From assembly GCF_025685575.1 (NCBI RefSeq), contig NZ_JAGSYD010000004.1:186001-250000 (forward strand): a DNA stretch of 64,000 bases. Direction: 5' to 3'. How positions within the stretch are numbered: position 1 is the stretch's first letter; each line of letters begins with the position of its first letter. A program made the translations under genes and the position numbers. Positions 16,148-24,418 of the stretch are shown here, piece after piece. Under the pieces are notes generated by a model. It was not told where the DNA came from, searched no databases, and saw nothing but the letters and a program-made list of their open reading frames with translations. The stretch is from Granulicella cerasi. GTDB taxonomy: Bacteria; Acidobacteriota; Terriglobia; Terriglobales; Acidobacteriaceae.

Positions 16148-16834
16148 ATGGGTGATTGGGTAAAGCTGACGGCTGCCGATGGCAACGAACTGAGCGCGTA
16201 TGTGGCAAAGCCTTCGGGCGAAGTGCGCGGAGGCGTGGTCGTGGTGCAGGAGATCTTCGGTGTGAATCCGTCGATCCAGGGCGCGGCCGACTGGCTGGCA
16301 AGCGAAGGCTATGTGGCGATTGCTCCGGCGATCTTCGACCGTTATGAGAAGGACGTTCAGCTTGGCTATGACGAAGCGAGCATGAAGAAGGCTTACGAGC
16401 TGTATGCGAAGCTCAACCCGGATAACACATTGAACGATGTGGCTGCGGCGTTTGAGTTCGTAAAGAACGAAGGCAAGGGCACTGCAGTCCTGGGATTCTG
16501 CTATGGCGGCCTGACGGCGTGGCTTTCGGCGGCACGCGGACCTGCTTTCGGCTTCACACCGACTTGCACGGTGGGCTACTACGCAGGTGGCGTCGGCAAG
16601 GTGGCGGCTGAGGCGATCCATTGCCCGGTGATGCTGCATTTCGGTGCGGACGACGACCACATCGGCGCGGATCAGCGCGAAGCGGTAGCGGCGGCTCATC
16701 CTGAGGTCGAAATTCACGTCTACGACGGCGCAGGACACGCGTTCGCGAATCCAGCTCGCCCGAGCTTCGTGGCAGCCGCGGCCAAGGTCGCGGACGAGCG
16801 CTCGATCAGCTTCCTGCGCAAGCATCTCGGTTAG
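16148..16834 (+). CDS. Dienelactone hydrolase family protein
   Basis: A 228-residue alpha/beta hydrolase. The nucleophile Cys118 sits in the family elbow GFCYGG. The acid residue is in 'FGADDDHIG' (about residue 168) and the histidine in 'GAGHAFANP' (about 199), giving the Cys-Asp-His triad of dienelactone hydrolases. N-terminal '[15 protein letters not shown]' is also typical. The natural substrate is unknown; many relatives act on esters unrelated to chloroaromatic breakdown. AAGGAG at 16132-16137 supports ATG 16148. It is a single-gene unit ended by a strong hairpin. Confidence 0.88.
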   Translation: MGDWVKLTAADGNELSAYVAKPSGEVRGGVVVVQEIFGVNPSIQGAADWLASEGYVAIAPAIFDRYEKDVQLGYDEASMKKAYELYAKLNPDNTLNDVAAAFEFVKNEGKGTAVLGFCYGGLTAWLSAARGPAFGFTPTCTVGYYAGGVGKVAAEAIHCPVMLHFGADDDHIGADQREAVAAAHPEVEIHVYDGAGHAFANPARPSFVAAAAKVADERSISFLRKHLG

Positions 16835-16866
16835 TTCTCTGCAGCGTTTCGTAGAACGCAAGTCAG

Positions 16867-16902
16867 GCGGATACGGGAAGCTCCCGTATCCGCTTTATTT
16901 TC
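16867..16902 (+). terminator. Rho-independent terminator after the dienelactone hydrolase gene
   Basis: A perfect 12-bp inverted repeat, GCGGATACGGGA / TCCCGTATCCGC (16867-16878 and 16882-16893), with a 3-base loop and a following TTTATTTT tract. Confidence 0.9.
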
Positions 16903-16993
16903 TGCGGGAAAGCCAGATTCTTACGAATAGATTGAGGTGGCATCAAGAACGGTGCATTTGCGGCTTGCAAACGGCCAAATATCGCGGGTTTAG

Positions 16994-17002
16994 TGGTATT
17001 CT
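16994..17002 (+). promoter_or_regulatory. Candidate extended -10 promoter of rpsO
   Basis: TGGTATTCT at 16994-17002 fits an extended -10 element (TGnTATAAT-like). No good -35 box stands 17 bp upstream. It would give an rpsO leader of about 45-50 bases containing the hairpin at 17009-17029. This is a pattern match only. Confidence 0.35.
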
Positions 17003-17008
17003 GATACG

Positions 17009-17029
17009 AGTCACTAAGAGTAGTGGACT
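17009..17029 (+). promoter_or_regulatory. Hairpin in the rpsO leader, possible S15 autoregulatory site
   Basis: AGTCACTA (17009-17016), loop AGAG, TAGTGGACT (17021-17029) forms an 8-bp stem with one bulged G, about 30 bases before the rpsO start. S15 is known to repress its own translation by binding leader RNA structures in several bacteria. The assignment here is inference from position and foldability. Confidence 0.3.
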
Positions 17030-17057
17030 AGACAAAAGATTTAGGAGCATCACCGCC

Positions 17058-17324
17058 GTGTTGGCAACTGCTAAGAAGAACGACATCATCACGAAATTCC
17101 GCACGCACGATTCGGACACCGGCAGCCCGGAAGTCCAGATTGCGATCCTTTCGGAGCGCATCGGCGAGCTTAACGAGCACTTCAAGGCGCACAAGAAGGA
17201 CCACGGCTCGCGCCGCGGCATGCTTATGCTGGTCTCGAAGCGCCGTCGCCTGCTGGACTACCTGAAGACGACTGACTCGGATCGTTACCGTGAAGTCATC
17301 GGCAAGCTCGGTATCCGTAAGTAA
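17058..17324 (+). CDS. rpsO: 30S ribosomal protein S15
   Basis: An 88-residue S15, the normal size, using GTG 17058; the frame is open further upstream but without family similarity. Motifs are '[19 protein letters not shown]', '[33 protein letters not shown]'-type and '[12 protein letters not shown]'. It is a primary binder of 16S rRNA that nucleates assembly of the 30S platform. AGGAG lies at 17043-17047. The rpsO-pnp pairing is conserved in many bacteria. Confidence 0.97.
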   Translation: MLATAKKNDIITKFRTHDSDTGSPEVQIAILSERIGELNEHFKAHKKDHGSRRGMLMLVSKRRRLLDYLKTTDSDRYREVIGKLGIRK

Positions 17325-17336
17325 ATTCGCTGGTCG

Positions 17337-17492
17337 GACGCGAGGATATCGCGTCTGCTGGAGTGCAGGAATCCTTGAATTTCGTTGCGATGACCGAGCA
17401 GCAGGGCTGGTTTCGACTGGGCCTGTTTGCCTCGCGCACGGTGAGCAGCCTACGCGCTCATCGCAGCGGTTCTGCATCTTCAAACCAGCCCT
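17337..17492 (+). other. Structured RNA region in the rpsO-pnp intergenic gap
   Basis: Two inverted repeats lie downstream of rpsO. GACGCGA/TCGCGTC (17337-17343 and 17349-17355) forms a small hairpin. AGGGCTGGTTT/AAACCAGCCCT (17403-17413 and 17482-17492) is a perfect 11-bp pair enclosing 68 bases. In enterobacteria, the equivalent region carries the hairpin through which RNase III and PNPase control pnp. An analogous role here is inference. Confidence 0.45.
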
Positions 17493-17503
17493 AACCTCAA
17501 AGA

Positions 17504-17536
17504 CCCCGACCGAATTTTCGGCGGGGTTTTCGTTTT
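17504..17536 (+). terminator. Terminator between rpsO and pnp
   Basis: CCCCG-A-CCGAA (17504-17514) pairs with TTCGGCGGGG (17517-17526) with one bulged A, followed by TTTTCGTTTT. It is strong enough to end rpsO transcription, though pnp may be reached by read-through. About 68 bp remain before pnp. Confidence 0.85.
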
Positions 17537-17604
17537 AGCTGCGAACGTAGCGCTTAAACGCAAAAGCTTAAAGCAAACAAAGAAGACGAAAAGGAAGAAC
17601 CTGA

Positions 17605-19962
17605 ATGAAGCAGGAAGTAACCGTACAGCTTGCCGGTGGCAAGAGCATCACGTTTGAGACAGGTCGCATTGCCAAGCAGGCAAGCGGCGCTGTTTACACG
17701 ACCAGCGGCGACAACGCTGTGCTCGCTACGGCAGTGGCCTCGGCCGACCCCAAGGAAGGCATCGACTTTTTCCCGCTCACCGTGGAATACCGCGAGTTCA
17801 CCTACGCCGGTGGCCGCATTCCGGGTGGCTTCATCAAGCGTGAAGGCCGTCCGAGCGAGAAGGAAATCCTGACCTCGCGTCAGATCGATCGCCCGATCCG
17901 CCCCCTCTTCCCGGAGACCTTCCGCAATGAGACCCAGGTGGTCGCGTTCGTGTACTCCGCGGACAAGGAAAACGACCCGGACGTTCTCGGCATCAACGGC
18001 GCGAGCTGCGCGCTGACGCTTTCGGACATCCCGTTCCAGGGCCCGATCGGCGCTGTGCGTATCGGCATCGTGAACGACGAGTTCATCGTGAACCCGACGT
18101 ACACCGAGCGCCTCTCCTCGACGCTGAACATCATGGTTGCTGGAACGAAGGCCGGCATCACGATGATCGAGTCGGGTGCGAAGGAAATCGGCGAAGATCG
18201 CGTGGTGGACGCGATTGAGTTTGCGCACGAGCAGATCAAGAAGATCGTGGCAGGCATCGAGGAGCTGGCCGCGAAGGCTGGCAAGACGAAGCGAACGGTT
18301 GCCGTCGTTGAAAAGGACGAAGCTTACGCGAAGGAGCTCGAAGCGAAGATCGGCGAGAGCCTGAAGGACGCTCTGAACACGAAGAAGTATCCGAAGTTCG
18401 AGAGCTACGCGAAGGTTAAGGAAGTTAAGGATTCGGTCAAGAAGGACCTTCCCGCAGACGACAAGGATGCCGCAAAGAAGCTGAACGCTTACTTCGAAGG
18501 CATGCGCGAGAAGATCTTCCGCGACCAGGTGCTGGACGAGCGTATCCGTCCGGATCACCGCCAGTTTGACGAGATCCGCGCGATCTCGATCGAGCTCGGC
18601 GTGCTGCCGCGCGTCCACGGATCGGCGATCTTCACCCGCGGCGAAACTCAGGCACTCGTGTCGGCAACGCTGGGCACGAGCGACGACGCGCAGCGCATGG
18701 AGTCGTACGAAGGCGAGCAGAAGCGCGCGTTCATGCTGCACTACAACTTCCCACCGTTCTCGGTGGGCGAAGTGGGCCGCATGACCGGCGTAGGTCGCCG
18801 CGAGATCGGTCATGGCGCGCTGGCATGGCGCGCGATCGAAGCAGTTCTGCCCGAGGAGTCGCCGTACGTTCTGCGTGTGGTTTCCGACATTCTCGAGTCG
18901 AACGGATCGTCGTCGATGGCGACGGTTTGCGGTGCGTCGCTCTCGCTCATGCAGGCTGGTATCAAGCTGAAGGGTGCAGTGGCCGGCGTGGCGATGGGTC
19001 TCGTGATGGAAGGCGACAAGTACGCCATCCTGACCGACATCGCAGGCGCAGAAGATCACTACGGCGACATGGACTTCAAGGTGGCCGGTACGCGCAATGG
19101 CATCACGGCGCTGCAGATGGACATCAAGATCATGGGCATCACGCCGCAGATCATGCGTGAGGCACTGGCGCAGGCGAAGGCTGGCCGTCTCCACATCCTG
19201 GACAAGATGGAAGCTGCGATCGCTGCACCGAGCGAAGAGACTTCGAAGTACGCTCCGCGCATCCACACGCTGCAGATCCCGACCGACAAGATCCGCGACC
19301 TCATCGGCCCTGGCGGCAAGGTGATCAAGGGCATCGTGGAAGCGACCGGCGTGAAGATCGACGTTGAGGACTCGGGCAAGGTGAACATCGCTTCGTCGGA
19401 TCCGGACAACCTCGCGAAGGCGATCCAGATGGTTTCGGACATCACGGCTGTGCCGGAAGTGGGCAAGACCTACCTCGGCAAGGTGGTTCGTCTGGCGGAG
19501 TTCGGCGCATTCGTCGAAATCTTCCAGGGCACCGATGGCCTGCTGCACGTTTCCGAAATCGCAGAGCACCGTGTGAAGGAAGTGAAGGACGAGCTTCGCG
19601 AAGGTGATCAGATCCTAGTGAAGGTGCTGGCAATCGAAGGCAACCGCATCAAGCTCAGCCGTAAGGCTGTGCTGAAGGAACAGCGCGCCAAGCTCGGCCT
19701 GCCGGAAACGCAGGAAGGCGGAGCAGCTCCGGCACGTCCGCAGCATGAGAACACCGTAGTGGTTGAAGGCGGAGACGACTTTGATGACGACGATGATTTC
19801 GAAGACGGTGAGGATGAGGGCGAAGAGACGGAGTCGACCGGTGAAGAGCCGGCAGCGACTGACGGCTCGAAGCCTGCTGGTGATCGTCAGCGTCGTCGCC
19901 GCCGTCGTCCGGGCCGTCGCCCGGGTGGCAACGGTGGTGGAAACGCCGGAGCAGCCAGCTAA
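17605..19962 (+). CDS. pnp: Polyribonucleotide nucleotidyltransferase (PNPase)
   Basis: A 785-residue phosphorolytic 3'-5' exoribonuclease. Domains in order: first RNase PH (about 10-145), helical linker, catalytic second RNase PH (about 305-530, with 'FMLHYNFPPFSVGE'), KH with 'IRDLIGPGGKVIKGI' near 560-575, and S1 (about 618-690, 'YLGKVVRLAEFGAFVEI'). A tail of about 90 residues follows, first acidic ('DDFDDDDDFEDGEDEG') then arginine-rich ('RQRRRRRRPGRRPGG'), which E. coli PNPase (711 residues) lacks. PNPase acts in mRNA decay. It starts at ATG 17605 after AAGGAAG. Confidence 0.97.
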   Translation: MKQEVTVQLAGGKSITFETGRIAKQASGAVYTTSGDNAVLATAVASADPKEGIDFFPLTVEYREFTYAGGRIPGGFIKREGRPSEKEILTSRQIDRPIRPLFPETFRNETQVVAFVYSADKENDPDVLGINGASCALTLSDIPFQGPIGAVRIGIVNDEFIVNPTYTERLSSTLNIMVAGTKAGITMIESGAKEIGEDRVVDAIEFAHEQIKKIVAGIEELAAKAGKTKRTVAVVEKDEAYAKELEAKIGESLKDALNTKKYPKFESYAKVKEVKDSVKKDLPADDKDAAKKLNAYFEGMREKIFRDQVLDERIRPDHRQFDEIRAISIELGVLPRVHGSAIFTRGETQALVSATLGTSDDAQRMESYEGEQKRAFMLHYNFPPFSVGEVGRMTGVGRREIGHGALAWRAIEAVLPEESPYVLRVVSDILESNGSSSMATVCGASLSLMQAGIKLKGAVAGVAMGLVMEGDKYAILTDIAGAEDHYGDMDFKVAGTRNGITALQMDIKIMGITPQIMREALAQAKAGRLHILDKMEAAIAAPSEETSKYAPRIHTLQIPTDKIRDLIGPGGKVIKGIVEATGVKIDVEDSGKVNIASSDPDNLAKAIQMVSDITAVPEVGKTYLGKVVRLAEFGAFVEIFQGTDGLLHVSEIAEHRVKEVKDELREGDQILVKVLAIEGNRIKLSRKAVLKEQRAKLGLPETQEGGAAPARPQHENTVVVEGGDDFDDDDDFEDGEDEGEETESTGEEPAATDGSKPAGDRQRRRRRRPGRRPGGNGGGNAGAAS

Positions 19963-19984
19963 GTGGGTTCGCTACAAAAATAGA

Positions 19985-20024
19985 CGAAAGGCCGCGCTAC
20001 CTTGCGCGGCCTTTCGTGTTTTTG
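19985..20024 (+). terminator. Terminator after pnp
   Basis: A perfect 13-bp inverted repeat, CGAAAGGCCGCGC (19985-19997) and GCGCGGCCTTTCG (20004-20016), with a 6-base loop and a downstream GTTTTTG tract. Confidence 0.92.
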
Positions 20025-20042
20025 ACGTCTAAGTACTCAAGC

Positions 20043-20930
20043 ATGAGTGAAACTGCTGCAAGTTCGACGTTTCGGCGCTGGTGGCCCTTTGTCTGCCTCT
20101 GCGTGTTTACGGCTGTTCGCTGGTCCGTAGGCGAAAGTGTGCCTGCGAGTCTGCCGTCGCTATGGTCGACAGCTTTAGGCTGCCTGACGGCTTGCCTGAT
20201 CGCGTTGACGGTGGCGACGCTGCGGCATGAGCCGAAGTTGCTGCTGCGCGACGGGCTCGCCTCTTTCGCGGCGGGAAGTCTGATGCTCGGCGGCCCGTTG
20301 CTGGGAGTCCTGCTGGGAACGCGGTTCATCGATGCAAGTGCGTTGACGCTGGCGTTGGCGCTGGTACCTGTGGTCGTGGCCGTAGCGCGGCCCGCGTTTC
20401 ATCGTGGCGATCGTCAAGAACTGGCCGGGCGACTCTGGCCGGGGATTGCCGCGGTGGCGGGAATGCTGCTGTTGCTGCCCCAGCCCGCGTTGAGTGGCGC
20501 ACTTCCATGGATCGCGCTAGGAGCTGCTCCGATCATGGCAGGCGTTGGCGCCATGTGGCTGCGGACGCGTGCGGGCTCGGCGTCCTGGCGCGCTGCGCTT
20601 GCGTTAGCTGCGGGCATGCTGGTCGCTGTGGCTGTCGCTTTTGTGCGGCACCTTCCTGTGAGCCACGCGACGTTGCTGGCTTCAGCGTTTGACGCCGCGA
20701 CCGCTGGGCTGACGGTGCTTACACTCTTCCGCGTGGGCGGCACACGGTGGTCCGCGCAATTTGTGCTGGTGCCGCTCGTCGTGATCGCAGAAGGAGTGTT
20801 GCTGTTGCGACCGCATCTTGATCCGCGGACGATTGCCGGGCTTGCGCTGATGCTCTTTGCCGCGGTGTTTCTGCTGCTCCCGCCAAAGATGGATGACGCA
20901 GAGTTTGGTGTGCCGGTGAGTGACGAGTAA
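20043..20930 (+). CDS. EamA-like (drug/metabolite transporter-type) integral membrane protein
   Basis: About 295 residues from ATG 20043; the upstream GTG at 20016 lies inside the pnp terminator and is unlikely. Eight to ten hydrophobic segments alternate with short Arg-containing loops, and 'ASALTLALALVPVVVAVARP' followed by 'AAVAGMLLLLPQP' resembles the repeat ends of EamA transporters. No substrate can be named. Similarity is by general architecture, so it might be a different multi-pass family. It follows a terminator, so it is its own unit, perhaps with the next gene. Confidence 0.55.
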   Translation: MSETAASSTFRRWWPFVCLCVFTAVRWSVGESVPASLPSLWSTALGCLTACLIALTVATLRHEPKLLLRDGLASFAAGSLMLGGPLLGVLLGTRFIDASALTLALALVPVVVAVARPAFHRGDRQELAGRLWPGIAAVAGMLLLLPQPALSGALPWIALGAAPIMAGVGAMWLRTRAGSASWRAALALAAGMLVAVAVAFVRHLPVSHATLLASAFDAATAGLTVLTLFRVGGTRWSAQFVLVPLVVIAEGVLLLRPHLDPRTIAGLALMLFAAVFLLLPPKMDDAEFGVPVSDE

Positions 20931-20984
20931 TCGCTGACGATAGGGCTTGCGCTTGCTCGGGGAGATGGCGTTACACTCTGGGCA

Positions 20985-21395
20985 ATGGCGGCTTCGATGT
21001 ACATCGTGGTGGAAGGCGAAGATCCGGGCTACGACATCTTCGTGAACGGCCGGGCCCTGGCGCGACATGAGTCCGCGGTAGAGCGGTTGGCGCTGGAGCT
21101 TGGTGTGAAGCCGCTGCTGGAGTTCTTCTCGGCCGACGAGCACTCGATGGCGTTGCTGATCGAAGAAGGCGCAGGGAATCCGGACTTATTGAAGCGTCTG
21201 CCTCCGCCGCAGTGGTATCGCGGAGAGGATGGCCTGCGCACGATTGATGCGCTGGTGGTGACGCTCGAGGAGGATCCGTATCAGCTCGGCAGCGAAGGGG
21301 CCATGGTGCTGGCGGAGTTGCGCGAGTACCAGTCGGTGCTGCGAAAGACCGCCGAGCGTGATCTGCGCTGGCATCTTGCGGTGAGCTGGCGGTAG
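20985..21395 (+). CDS. Conserved-looking hypothetical protein
   Basis: A 136-residue, acidic, soluble protein with no signal peptide or membrane segment. I do not recognise the family. Notable stretches are 'EDPGYDIFVNGRALARH' near the start, a 'LLEFFSADEHS' segment, and 'DALVVTLEEDPYQLG' in the second half. It ends with an Arg/Trp-rich close. A second ATG at 20997 is possible. Codon use matches neighbouring genes, so it is very likely coded. Its stop abuts the convergent gene's stop with no base between them. Confidence 0.6.
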   Translation: MAASMYIVVEGEDPGYDIFVNGRALARHESAVERLALELGVKPLLEFFSADEHSMALLIEEGAGNPDLLKRLPPPQWYRGEDGLRTIDALVVTLEEDPYQLGSEGAMVLAELREYQSVLRKTAERDLRWHLAVSWR

Positions 21396-21983
21396 TTACT
21401 TCACGGAAAGTTCGCTATCGAAATCCACGACGAGATTGCCGTTTGAGACCTGCATCGAGTGGATTTTCAGACCGTCAAGGTGCATTTCGTAACCGGTCTG
21501 CTGCAGCGAATTCTTGAGCAGCTGGCGGATGAGATCGGCGGCGTTGATCTTCATCTGCTGGGGAAGCTTCTTCGTCAGAAACGGGACGAGCAGGAAGTTC
21601 AACTCGCGACTGGCAGCGAGGTTATCGACGCGTGCGTCGCGGAACCCGATGGACTCGCCCTCAGCTTCCGGGATTACGGAGACATCGGCATCGGTGGTGA
21701 GTCCGACGCCGATGCAGTTGCCGAAGACGCTGCTGCCCAAGCGGCTCTTTGTGCTGACGTGGATGACGATGCGGTCGTCTTTGAAAGAGACTTTCGGGTC
21801 TCGCGCGTAAACGAAGCACGGCTGGCCATCTTTGCCCTTGATGAAATACTTGCCGTCCGGTCCGGTGAAGAGCTGCTGGTGCAGCGTGCGTTCGAGCGCC
21901 TGAGCGGAGATCTTAATTTCCGTGGCGTGGGCTTGCATGGCCAGGAGGAACGCGGCGAAGACGAGGGCGAAGCGCAGCTTCAT
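21396..21983 (-). CDS. Secreted hypothetical protein, possible lipid-binding type
   Basis: 195 residues with a clear signal peptide (MKLRFALVFAAFLLAMQAHA), so periplasmic or exported. The mature part alternates beta-type stretches such as 'DDRIVIHVSTKSRLG' and 'HSMQVSNGNLVVDFDSEL', with two cysteines in 'GQPCFVYARDP' and 'FGNCIGVG' that could pair. The beta-rich layout resembles BPI-like or DUF1439-type proteins, but I cannot assign a family. It is transcribed convergently with the gene ending at 21395. Confidence 0.6.
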   Translation of the reverse strand: MKLRFALVFAAFLLAMQAHATEIKISAQALERTLHQQLFTGPDGKYFIKGKDGQPCFVYARDPKVSFKDDRIVIHVSTKSRLGSSVFGNCIGVGLTTDADVSVIPEAEGESIGFRDARVDNLAASRELNFLLVPFLTKKLPQQMKINAADLIRQLLKNSLQQTGYEMHLDGLKIHSMQVSNGNLVVDFDSELSVK

Positions 21984-22002
21984 GGGTCAAGAATAACGCA
22001 AT

Positions 22003-22035
22003 AAAATGCCGGAATCCTGAGGATTCCGGCATTTT
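22003..22035 (-). terminator. Hairpin terminator downstream of the peptidoglycan-binding protein gene
   Basis: A perfect 15-bp inverted repeat, AAAATGCCGGAATCC / GGATTCCGGCATTTT (22003-22017 and 22021-22035), with a 3-base loop and an A-tract/T-tract at the stem base. It sits 13 bp past the stop of the minus-strand gene at 22049. Confidence 0.9.
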
Positions 22036-22048
22036 GCGGGAGCGGTTG

Positions 22049-22477
22049 CTATTGCTGCGAGCTCGCGTCGGAGACGCCGCCGCCGGCAGGAGAGGATGGC
22101 GCGGAAGCGACAGCCGTCGTGTCATTGTGCGCGAGCCCGAGCTTGATCAGAGCGCGCGAGTCGGGCGTGTACTTGGTCTGCCAGCCGTTGTCGGATTGCA
22201 TCTTCTGCATGGCCGAGACGGAGGACGAGTCCCAGTTACCCGAAGGCTCGCCGGTGAGGTAGCCCTGCTTGATGAGCGCTGCTTGAATGGCCGTAGCGCG
22301 CTCCGGAGCCATCGCCGGGGTGTGCGATACGGCGGCAGCGGTCTTCTTGTGTGCGCTGGAATGTGAAGTGGTGGCAGCGTGCTTGGCATGGTGCGGGCGC
22401 GCGGCTGCGGCGGGAAGTGCGATGGAGAAGAGCAGAGCGAAAGCGGTAGCAGAACGCATCGTGAAATCTGACCTCAT
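22049..22477 (-). CDS. Secreted peptidoglycan-binding-domain protein
   Basis: About 142 residues from the ATG at 22477; the frame is open 65 codons further upstream but that part reads like non-coding sequence. A signal peptide ('SATAFALLFSIALPAAAA') is followed by a His/Lys/Ser/Ala-rich linker. A PG_binding_1-type helical domain then begins at 'RATAIQAALIKQGYLTGEPSG.WD..S..AMQ..Q..NG'. Such domains anchor proteins to the murein. No catalytic domain is attached. A second Met at residue 7 is also possible. Confidence 0.72.
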   Translation of the reverse strand: MRSDFTMRSATAFALLFSIALPAAAARPHHAKHAATTSHSSAHKKTAAAVSHTPAMAPERATAIQAALIKQGYLTGEPSGNWDSSSVSAMQKMQSDNGWQTKYTPDSRALIKLGLAHNDTTAVASAPSSPAGGGVSDASSQQ

Positions 22478-22629
22478 ACGATCGTTGTCGGCAGCCTGAG
22501 GGCGTGCGCTGGAATTCTTATCGTAGCCCGATTTGGCGGCCACGAGGCACACCTGACAGGTAGCTATCAGGGTACCTTTGTGTGGACGCGCGTCGTCGTG
22601 GAATGTTGTGGAAAAGAGTTCCATGAAGT

Positions 22630-22662
22630 GGAAAGCCCGACCAAAATTGGCCGGGCTTTTCC
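22630..22662 (-). terminator. Hairpin after the HtrA-type protease gene
   Basis: GGAAAGCCCGACC (22630-22642) pairs with GGCCGGGCTTTTCC (22649-22662) around an AAAATT loop, with one mismatch. It begins 34 bp past the stop of the minus-strand protease gene. The U-tract is short. Confidence 0.7.
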
Positions 22663-22695
22663 GTGTGCTCAAAGCAACCTTATGGCTGCTTCTGT

Positions 22696-24345
22696 TTACG
22701 GGAGAGTACCGCCGATGAAGTTGGATCCACCGCCGGTCTGGGCGCGAACGACGAAAACCACGTCGTCTCCGGACTTCAGATTGCTGACGATCGAGCGGTA
22801 GCTCGAGACGTCCGTGACGGCATGGCGGTTGATCTCGGTGATGACCGCAGTGCGGGTCAGACCGACTTCGTCCGCGAACGAACCCGGGCGGACCGCCGTA
22901 ACGACCACGCCACCGTTCTTCAGGCCGAGCTTCGAGGCCATCGGGGCGGGGACGGCCGAGACCGTGATGCCCAGCTTGGCCTGACCGGCCTGGCCAGCGT
23001 CGCTGTCATCGGGTGCGTTGTTGGAGGAGTCGCTCTTGTCGAGATCGTCGAAGAGCTTGGCGCGGTCAGCAATGCCAACCTCTGCCGACTCCTGCTTGCC
23101 GTTGCGGAGATAGCCGATCTTCACGGTCGAACCGGGCGTCTTCGCGGAGATGATGCTGACGAGTTCGTCGCCATCCTTCACCGGCTTGCCGTCTATGGTG
23201 ACGATGATGTCGTTCGGCTGCAGGCCAGCCTTCGCTGCGGGCATGTTCGGCGTAACTGCGCTGACCATGACGCCACCGTTGGCGAAGCCGTACATGCGAC
23301 CGACCGCCGAGGACTGATTGGCCTGGAACTGGATGCCGATAGAGCCGCGCGTGACCTTGTGGCTCGGGCCGATCAGCATGTTGTAGACGTTGATGAGGAT
23401 GTTCGACGGCATCGCGAAGCCGACACCTTCAGAGCCGGCCGACTGTGTGTAGATCGCCGTGTTCATGCCGATCACCGAGCCGGACATATCGACGAGCGGG
23501 CCGCCGGAGTTGCCGGGGTTGATCGCCGCGTCGGTCTGGATGAAGCGCTGGAACTGGTTCTTCGAGACGCCGTTTGCGTCAGGACCTTCGTCGATCGAGC
23601 GGTTCTTGGCAGAGATGATGCCCGCCGAAACCGTGTGCGACAAACCGAAGGGGCTGCCGATGGCAAGAACCCAGTCGCCGACCTGCGGACCGTCGGAGTT
23701 GCCGAGCTTTACGGTCGGCAACGTCATGCCCTTGGGGTCGATCTTGATGACGGCGATGTCGGTGTCCTTGTCGGTGCCGACAACGGTAGCGGGACGGCCC
23801 GGATCGAGAGGATTTTCGGGGTCGGACGAGAGCTTCACGTAGATGTGGTCAGCCTTGTCGACGACGTGGTTGTTCGTGATGATGTAGCCGCGCTGGTCGA
23901 CGATGAAGCCCGAACCGAGAGCGCGACGCGTTCCACCGGTAGCATCGCCATCCCCGTTGGGGTTCTGGCCGCCGAAGAACTTGTTGAAGAAGTCCTGCAT
24001 GTCGTTCTGCTGGTCGTCGTCATCGCCGCCGTTGGGGACGGGCATGTTACGACCGCCGCGACGCTTGCTCGCAGGCTTGGGCGTGGACTCGGTATTGATG
24101 TTCACCACCGCGGGCTCAACCTGCTTGACGATGGTCGAGAAGCCGTTGGAAAGCGTAACCGGAGAGGGAATGGTCAGCGGCTTCGCATCGGAGGCCTTCT
24201 GCTCGGCGCCGTGAACGCGGCCGGTGAGCAGAGAGCCAGCAAGGACGCCGACGGAAAGAGCGCCGAGCACCGTGAAGGTGGTGGTCAGACGACCGGAACG
24301 GATGTTGGTCCAAAAGGATGTAAACGGGTGCTTGGGAGATGACAT
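22696..24345 (-). CDS. HtrA/Deg-type periplasmic serine protease with two PDZ domains
   Basis: 549 residues from ATG 24345; the open frame 14 codons upstream is not needed. A membrane anchor or signal ('TTTFTVLGALSVGVLAGSLL') precedes a Ser/Ala/Pro-rich linker. The trypsin-like domain shows the triad: His in 'TNNHVVDKADH', Asp in 'DTDIAVIKID' and Ser in 'NPGNSGGPLVD'. PDZ1 is about residues 315-410 and PDZ2 about 455-545 ('LGLKNGGVVVTAVRPGS'). Such proteases degrade or refold damaged envelope proteins. A tandem 9-mer lies about 75 bp upstream. Confidence 0.93.
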   Translation of the reverse strand: MSSPKHPFTSFWTNIRSGRLTTTFTVLGALSVGVLAGSLLTGRVHGAEQKASDAKPLTIPSPVTLSNGFSTIVKQVEPAVVNINTESTPKPASKRRGGRNMPVPNGGDDDDQQNDMQDFFNKFFGGQNPNGDGDATGGTRRALGSGFIVDQRGYIITNNHVVDKADHIYVKLSSDPENPLDPGRPATVVGTDKDTDIAVIKIDPKGMTLPTVKLGNSDGPQVGDWVLAIGSPFGLSHTVSAGIISAKNRSIDEGPDANGVSKNQFQRFIQTDAAINPGNSGGPLVDMSGSVIGMNTAIYTQSAGSEGVGFAMPSNILINVYNMLIGPSHKVTRGSIGIQFQANQSSAVGRMYGFANGGVMVSAVTPNMPAAKAGLQPNDIIVTIDGKPVKDGDELVSIISAKTPGSTVKIGYLRNGKQESAEVGIADRAKLFDDLDKSDSSNNAPDDSDAGQAGQAKLGITVSAVPAPMASKLGLKNGGVVVTAVRPGSFADEVGLTRTAVITEINRHAVTDVSSYRSIVSNLKSGDDVVFVVRAQTGGGSNFIGGTLP

Positions 24346-24418
24346 CTTTGTGTATTTTCCTCGTTCTCGATTGGAGATCGAATTCACCGGGGAGGATGTC
24401 CGCCGCGGCGAAGGTTAG

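Noticed and set aside
17554..19569. 671-codon open frame on the minus strand opposite pnp
   Set aside because: It mirrors the high-GC third-position bias of pnp, has no family similarity, is full of His/Arg/Leu repeats, and pnp is certain on the other strand.
22478..22672. N-terminal extension of the peptidoglycan-binding protein to a TTG start
   Set aside because: The extra 65 residues are not signal-like and overlap the HtrA terminator region; a good signal peptide begins at 22477.
22663..24342. 559-codon plus-strand open frame opposite the HtrA-type gene
   Set aside because: Antisense shadow; the protease on the minus strand has a full catalytic triad and two PDZ domains.
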